Position numbers and translations under genes: made by a program
Shown here: positions 35,871-39,650 of the stretch, in pieces
Numbering within the stretch: the first letter of the stretch is position 1
Layout: the number at the start of each line of letters is the position of its first letter
IMG/VR virus record: IMGVR_UViG_3300009320_000053
Location: 1-39,650 of that record
Length of the DNA: 39,650 nt
Reading direction: 5' to 3' (one strand)
Source: a virus
The notes under the pieces: generated by a model
What the model saw: the letters and a program-made list of their open reading frames with translations, nothing else
The model's database searches: none
Told to the model about the DNA's origin: nothing

Positions 35871-36249
35871 TTTCTAAAGCCTCATCAATGATTCTTTCTC
35901 TCAAGCTGAAATCGTCATAAACTAATTCAGCATAGTCGAAGGGGCTATAATCAGCATCTTCATCTGCCTTAGCTTGATCTCTTAATAACTTAGCACGCTT
36001 TAATAGTTCCGCGCTTTCTGCTGGACCGTCCGTACTAAGGTCTAATAGTTTGATCCGCTTTTGTACTAATACTTCTGAGGAAGCTATTGTTTCTAACGCT
36101 AAGGCAGCAGCTTTTTTTATACCGCTTGATTCCAATGTAAGAAAACTGTCTATCTCATCATCAGAAAATATCTCATAAGCTGCTACTGAATCAGTACATA
36201 ATAAACGTACTTTTCCTCTATCGGTAGATAAATCATAAGTGAAAGCCAT
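35860..36249 (-). CDS. Head-tail connector (adaptor) protein, 129 aa
   Basis: Helical small protein with FTYDLSTDRGKVRLLCTDSV, EIFSDDEIDSFLTLES and KKAAALALETIASSE, matching gp6-like phage adaptors that bind the portal. The ATG at 36249 overlaps the stop of the small gene before it (TAATG). Confidence 0.8.
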   Translation of the reverse strand: MAFTYDLSTDRGKVRLLCTDSVAAYEIFSDDEIDSFLTLESSGIKKAAALALETIASSEVLVQKRIKLLDLSTDGPAESAELLKRAKLLRDQAKADEDADYSPFDYAELVYDDFSLRERIIDEALESGE

Positions 36250-36383
36250 TAGTCAGCCTCTCTCAATTCAGCTTCTAATTCTTCTTTCTCGTGGATATAT
36301 TTTTTTAAATTCTCAATATCTTCGCGGATAGCTTCATCAATTTTCGCAATATCCCTTAGTATCTTTTCTTTTGAGCGACTCAT
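36249..36383 (-). CDS. Small coiled-coil protein, 44 aa
   Basis: The frame starts with ATG 36383, overlapping the upstream stop (ATGA), and its stop overlaps the adaptor start (TAATG). Nearly all helix: KILRDIAKIDEAIREDIENL and KEELEAEL. It is linked to both neighbours by translation coupling and is probably a real accessory peptide. Confidence 0.6.
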   Translation of the reverse strand: MSRSKEKILRDIAKIDEAIREDIENLKKYIHEKEELEAELREAD

Positions 36384-36958
36384 GTTACCGCCGTTATGTT
36401 TGAACCCGCATCGTCAAATAAATGGCGATAAATAATGGTGAAGTGAATTACTGCCTCACACCCTCCGCCGTCCGACGTATAACAAAATCGTATATAAGTT
36501 TTTGTACCTTCTTTCGCATTGGCAGCGAACGGAGCAAATAAATCAAGTCCAACCGCACCATCAATAATAGATGCATTCGCGGAATCCATTAAAGTCAAAG
36601 CCGAGGTGGCAGCTGCTGTTCTACCTATCATTGAATTTACTATCACCCCTGATAAATCCGTTCCTGCCGCCAAAGTCAAATCAGTCGAAGCACCATCATA
36701 AATATCAAAATGAGCTGCGGTTATCGCAGAAACGTCTGTTACATCATGAAAGTGTCCGAATAATTGTAAAACTTCTACTGCGCCTTCAACTTCAAAAAGA
36801 TTTTCTGTTTGAGCGCCATTCGGCGAACCAGTAATAGTTAATACATCGCTTACATTCCACCCGCCTGCTCGTGCAAGAAAAGCTTCTCCTTTCAGCGGGT
36901 CTCCAAAAGGCCATGCAAATTTTTGTGCTAAAGGATTTCCGGGCACGTGTCCTGTCAT
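36380..36958 (-). CDS. Virion structural protein, 192 aa
   Basis: Beta-rich (VEGAVEVLQLFGHFHDVTDVS, AAHFDIYDGASTDLTLAAG, IHFTIIYRHLF) and encoded directly after capsid genes. Possibly a head decoration or collar protein with a jelly-roll-like fold. It has no recognised name. Confidence 0.65.
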   Translation of the reverse strand: MTGHVPGNPLAQKFAWPFGDPLKGEAFLARAGGWNVSDVLTITGSPNGAQTENLFEVEGAVEVLQLFGHFHDVTDVSAITAAHFDIYDGASTDLTLAAGTDLSGVIVNSMIGRTAAATSALTLMDSANASIIDGAVGLDLFAPFAANAKEGTKTYIRFCYTSDGGGCEAVIHFTIIYRHLFDDAGSNITAVT

Positions 36959-36967
36959 TTTATCTCC

Positions 36968-37288
36968 TTATACATCCGCATTTGCCACTTCTACAATCCA
37001 TTCTACGACACACGTACATTGCGCTTCTGCATCACACCAAACGTCGCCGACGTTGTCGATTGCAATTTGAACGCTCGCATCCGGTGTCAAAGTAAAATGA
37101 TGTGCTTCTGCTTTTGCCTGTGATTCTCCGATGTAAATATCGCCATCATTATCCGGGTCCGCGTGAACAGTTAAATACTGTCCTTGAGGAACACGATGCG
37201 CAGTCAGTTGTTGAGCTGTGCCTGGCGCGTCAATAGCCAAAGAACCAGTCTCAAATGATTGCTTATTATCACGACCATATATCGCCAT
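36968..37288 (-). CDS. Virion structural protein, 106 aa
   Basis: The start is ATG 37288 (AAAGGAG, 7 bases). Small beta-sandwich-like sequence (TAHRVPQGQYLTVHADPDND, VQIAIDNVGDVWCDAEAQCTCVVEWI) with a short Cys cluster. It follows the major capsid protein after a GC hairpin. It may be a head fibre or cement protein. Exact function unknown. Confidence 0.65.
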   Translation of the reverse strand: MAIYGRDNKQSFETGSLAIDAPGTAQQLTAHRVPQGQYLTVHADPDNDGDIYIGESQAKAEAHHFTLTPDASVQIAIDNVGDVWCDAEAQCTCVVEWIVEVANADV

Positions 37289-37309
37289 AAGCAAACTCCT
37301 TTATTCTTG

Positions 37310-37330
37310 GGGAGGGATTTGCTCCCTCCC
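37310..37330 (-). terminator. Hairpin after the major capsid gene
   Basis: GGGAGGG and CCCTCCC are perfect 7-bp arms around a 7-base loop. No U-tract follows on the minus strand (CAAGAATAA). It may act as a transcript-stabilising or partial stop element, as often found after capsid genes. Confidence 0.5.
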
Positions 37331-37344
37331 ATTATTTGATTTAT

Positions 37345-38472
37345 TTATCCTATCTGGGCATATGCAAATCTTGGATCCAATTGAACACTTTCCATCACCT
37401 GTCGCACCCGATAGAAAATATTGTCGGTTGCGAAGTCGCCAGCAAATGGGCTAATTGGCGCACCCGCTGTTGATACTTTGTCTGAATTCTTCATGCAAAT
37501 TTCAGGTGTTTCGTGTCCGCGCAAGTAGCCAAATTCCATTGCCGCACCCTGCGGAGGATCCGCGAACAGATACCAGGTTGTAGCCTGGTCACCACTCACA
37601 TCAATGATCGGAATGTAAGGATCTACATGCAACCTTAATCCCATCTGTGGGACTACGTTGGTTGTCGGATAGAACACTGGCCCTGCTGCATTATCAGAAA
37701 CCATCTTCTGTGCAGAGGTCAGAATCGACCGCGCCGTGAATTCAAGCGCCGGAGGTACGACTAAATGTGCGCCGCGTACCAAAATAGGTTCACCGCTAAC
37801 CTTAGCTTGAGCAGCCATTAATTCCATAGTTGTCTCAAGGTTGGTTATAGTCAACGCCAATGATCCCAAGTTTGTGATCGCTTGGCCATCGCAAGAATCT
37901 GTGATAGTTGCACCGAATAAACTCGTATGTGGACCAGTCGCGGCAACATAAGTTCCAGTTGCTTTAAATGCTTCTGAGCGAATAACTGCGGTTGCGAATC
38001 TATCTCCGATATCTCCAAAAGCGTTCATAATGTCGTTGATGATCGATTCCCAAGAAATGTCAAATTGCTTTCCATATTTCTTGAGGTTGTAGCTGTAATA
38101 GCAATCGCTCATGGGCGCTACAAGATATTCGCCCTTTTCCGCAACTTCATCAAGCCTATCGTCTGCGCCCTGTACTTTATGCCGTCTAACTGTGTTGAAG
38201 TTAGCCAACTTCGCAATTTTGAAATATGGCTTCCAGTCAACAACAGCCGCACGGTATTTTGTTAAAATCTCCCGGTCAATCACAAAGCCGAGCAGGTCCG
38301 GGAAGTCGCTCGTAGTCACCACTTCTTTCAGCAGGTATTCCCACCGATGAGAGGGCATTTTCTTTTCGTTTGTTACCAGAGAAACGAAACTTGCAATCTT
38401 CGCCTCCGATAATCTCTTTTCGCGGACAGGTGTGTAACCGTTCCACTTTTCCATTAAATTTAGAAATTCCAT
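37345..38472 (-). CDS. Major capsid protein, 375 aa
   Basis: Located after the decoration protein and a small helical gene. A hydrophobic, HK97-fold-compatible sequence: KYGKQFDISWESIINDIMNAF, FATAVIRSEAFKATGTYV, and GAHLVVPPALEFTARSILTSA (typical of gpT/Mu-like MCPs). The C-terminus ends FRVRQVMESVQLDP-like, common in this class. The start ATG overlaps the stop of the 93-aa gene by one base. Confidence 0.85.
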   Translation of the reverse strand: MEFLNLMEKWNGYTPVREKRLSEAKIASFVSLVTNEKKMPSHRWEYLLKEVVTTSDFPDLLGFVIDREILTKYRAAVVDWKPYFKIAKLANFNTVRRHKVQGADDRLDEVAEKGEYLVAPMSDCYYSYNLKKYGKQFDISWESIINDIMNAFGDIGDRFATAVIRSEAFKATGTYVAATGPHTSLFGATITDSCDGQAITNLGSLALTITNLETTMELMAAQAKVSGEPILVRGAHLVVPPALEFTARSILTSAQKMVSDNAAGPVFYPTTNVVPQMGLRLHVDPYIPIIDVSGDQATTWYLFADPPQGAAMEFGYLRGHETPEICMKNSDKVSTAGAPISPFAGDFATDNIFYRVRQVMESVQLDPRFAYAQIG

Positions 38473-38753
38473 TATCCTTTTCCTTTTCCGGTGGCTCGTA
38501 CGCCTTTATCTATATCTTCAAGGGTAACAGCACCTTTTTCAACTGCTAAGTAAGTATCAAATTCTCTAGCCGCTTTATCATTTACGTGGGCCGCGCTCAT
38601 CGTTTCGATGATCAACAAGTCCAACTCTTTAAGTCTGTTTGCTATAGCTTTTGTTTGCTCACTTAGCCGATAATACTCAAGTGTCATTCCGGACAATTTC
38701 TGTCCGTACTCTTGACTTCTTTTTGCGAACTCATCACCAGGATTTATTGTCAT
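38472..38753 (-). CDS. Small helical head protein, 93 aa
   Basis: Helical with a run KLSGMTLEYYRLSEQTKAIANRL and a basic Gly/Lys tail (GVRATGKGKG). It lies between the decoration and capsid genes. It could be a head-completion or capsid-assembly factor, but no family is certain. Confidence 0.6.
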   Translation of the reverse strand: MTINPGDEFAKRSQEYGQKLSGMTLEYYRLSEQTKAIANRLKELDLLIIETMSAAHVNDKAAREFDTYLAVEKGAVTLEDIDKGVRATGKGKG

Positions 38754-38768
38754 TATTCTCTTTCTGCT

Positions 38769-39650
38769 CTAAGATTGAGCTTCTGAAACCATTATGTAGC
38801 GTACATTGCCGTTAATAATGCAACGTAACGCGAACGCTGGGGTATCTGTATTTGCCGCATACTGAACAGCGGACAGATTCACAAATTCAAAAACATTATC
38901 ACCGGTTGCGTAACCAGTAGCATTTCCATCCATCACAAACCTGTGAATGGAGTGAACCGTTGCAGTTCCAAAATCTGTGGAAACGCCGGCTGCGTAAAGT
39001 TCTGACATACCACCGCAAATAGTAGCTCTTTGATTTGCGTCATTTGCAAAGTAAGTAAAGCGTCCGCCAGCAGCCAGCCCTGAAATTGATCCGCCAGTAG
39101 TAAATTCAATACCAGCATGGATACCGTGTGCAGTTGCTACTGCTGCAGCGATCATCGTTCTTGGCCGTAATGCCTCACCAGAAACACCTGCTCCAGCTAG
39201 GTCTAGTTCTACATACATTGCCCGCACATCGCCAGAAGTTAGCTCTGTTGAATAGCGATATTCACGCGCAATCGTTTCTGCTCCCATTTCATACGGTACC
39301 GAGGAAGATCCAACTTGTACTTCCTCTTCATTAGAACCCGGATCCCAGTGAACTTTTACTGCAATCACATCTGTTGCACCTGAATCGGCAGACATTAGCG
39401 CATAACCGAAGTGTGCGCTTACATTTAGATCGTAGTTTTTGCTCAATACCGCGGTTGTTTTATTAATGAAGATTTCATCCCCAACTGCAATAGCTGAGTT
39501 TCCATCCTGATCAGTAGCAACAACACTTAACGCCCAGATTCCCTCGGTATCAACTGCGATTTGATCAGTAGCCGCAGCACCATCAATCAGTGCAACACCA
39601 ACAATACTTCCACAAACTACAGGATCTTTTGCGTCCACAAATCCATCGGT
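38769..39650 (-). CDS. Capsid decoration-like protein (DUF2190-type), C-terminal part, runs off window end
   Basis: The frame is open to the last base (codon 37 of the full protein at 39650-39648). The start is at 227-225 in the window; the apparent GTG at 39638 is not the true start. The N-terminal half has a DUF2190 pattern: CGSIVGVALIDGAA, then VDTEGIWALSVVA and AIAVGDEIFINKTT. The C-terminal half (from about residue 150 of the full protein) is a beta-rich domain with RPRTMIAAAVATAHGIHAG. It is probably a capsid-binding protein with an extra outer domain. Confidence 0.8.
   Translation of the reverse strand, partial: TDGFVDAKDPVVCGSIVGVALIDGAAATDQIAVDTEGIWALSVVATDQDGNSAIAVGDEIFINKTTAVLSKNYDLNVSAHFGYALMSADSGATDVIAVKVHWDPGSNEEEVQVGSSSVPYEMGAETIAREYRYSTELTSGDVRAMYVELDLAGAGVSGEALRPRTMIAAAVATAHGIHAGIEFTTGGSISGLAAGGRFTYFANDANQRATICGGMSELYAAGVSTDFGTATVHSIHRFVMDGNATGYATGDNVFEFVNLSAVQYAANTDTPAFALRCIINGNVRYIMVSEAQS
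39532..39650. repeat. Terminal direct repeat, copy 2
   Basis: Identical to 1-119. Joining the copies gives a circle of about 39,531 bp and restores the decoration protein frame. Confidence 0.9.

Noticed and set aside
1153-39334. All other plus-strand open frames
   Set aside because: They mirror minus-strand genes, lack binding sites and have low-complexity or hydrophobic artefact composition.
38769-39638. GTG at 39638 as the start of the decoration protein
   Set aside because: The frame is open to the window end and joins the ATG at 227 across the circular junction, giving a better start with a ribosome binding site.
1-39650. tRNA, rRNA or transposase genes
   Set aside because: No T-loop-like sequence in a cloverleaf context, no rRNA stretch beyond the 8-base anti-SD motif, and no transposase or IS-end pattern seen by eye. 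A dedicated scan was not possible.

Overview
The window is a complete, probably circular tailed-phage genome of siphovirus type. A 119-base direct repeat at the two ends (1-119 and 39532-39650) restores one 329-codon reading frame without a frame change. The contig therefore closes to a circle of about 39,531 bp. Every recognisable protein gene is on the minus strand, so gene order below runs from high to low coordinates. Genes are densely packed, with many ATGA or TAATG start/stop overlaps. Strong AGGAGG-type ribosome binding sites, a GH25 lysozyme and an XhlA-like protein suggest a host that is not a classical enterobacterium. Thr-Pro and Lys-Pro-Thr linkers on secreted proteins, a secreted L,D-transpeptidase and lipoproteins would suit Chloroflexota (Anaerolineae) or another monoderm-like bacterium. 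This host guess is inference only.

Layout in transcription order: (1) packaging and head: coiled-coil protein, TerS, TerL, a CxxC mini-protein, portal, small proteins, a papain-like mini-protease, a MuF head protein fused to a zincin domain, a row of zinc-ribbon mini-proteins, a prohead protease/scaffold, a DUF2190-type decoration protein (across the junction) and the major capsid protein. (2) Connector and tail: adaptor, head closure, gp10-like, tail terminator, tail tube, tail chaperones G and GT with an A AAA AAC frameshift site, a short 418-aa tape measure, the tail hub, then a fibre region with two paralogous fibre N-termini flanking a small HExxH protein. (3) Lysis: GH25 lysozyme, XhlA-like protein, metallophosphoesterase, holin-like protein. 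(4) Early region, 24.4 to 15.5 kb: Bet/RecT annealase, ribbon-helix-helix protein, HNH and GIY-YIG nucleases, a replication-initiator-like protein, a beta-class DNA methyltransferase and many small proteins. (5) A 4.8-kb accessory block, 15.3 to 10.5 kb, of envelope proteins: a possible sortase-like protein, a Pro/Thr-rich anchored protein, a secreted YkuD L,D-transpeptidase, two lipoproteins and small membrane peptides. A ribbon-helix-helix regulator and a second methyltransferase follow before the packaging genes. I see no integrase, DNA polymerase, helicase, classical CI-type repressor, tRNA or CRISPR array.

The non-coding layer is the least ordinary part. At least ten promoters carry an extended -10 (TGn followed by a TATAAT-like hexamer). 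Several sit directly upstream of structured RNAs. Two minus-strand leaders (19605-19690 and 20975-21073) have crossing helices, i.e. pseudoknot topology. A compact roughly 80-nt RNA with its own promoter and U-tract lies at 10407-10484. The only plus-strand transcription unit is a roughly 110-nt small RNA at 24454-24565. It has three hairpins, a terminator, and an unpaired CCUCCUUU identical to the anti-Shine-Dalgarno core of 16S rRNA. A 32-bp tandem array holding six direct GTGAAACA motifs and a 15-bp inverted repeat around a 14-bp palindrome are further candidate cis-acting sites.
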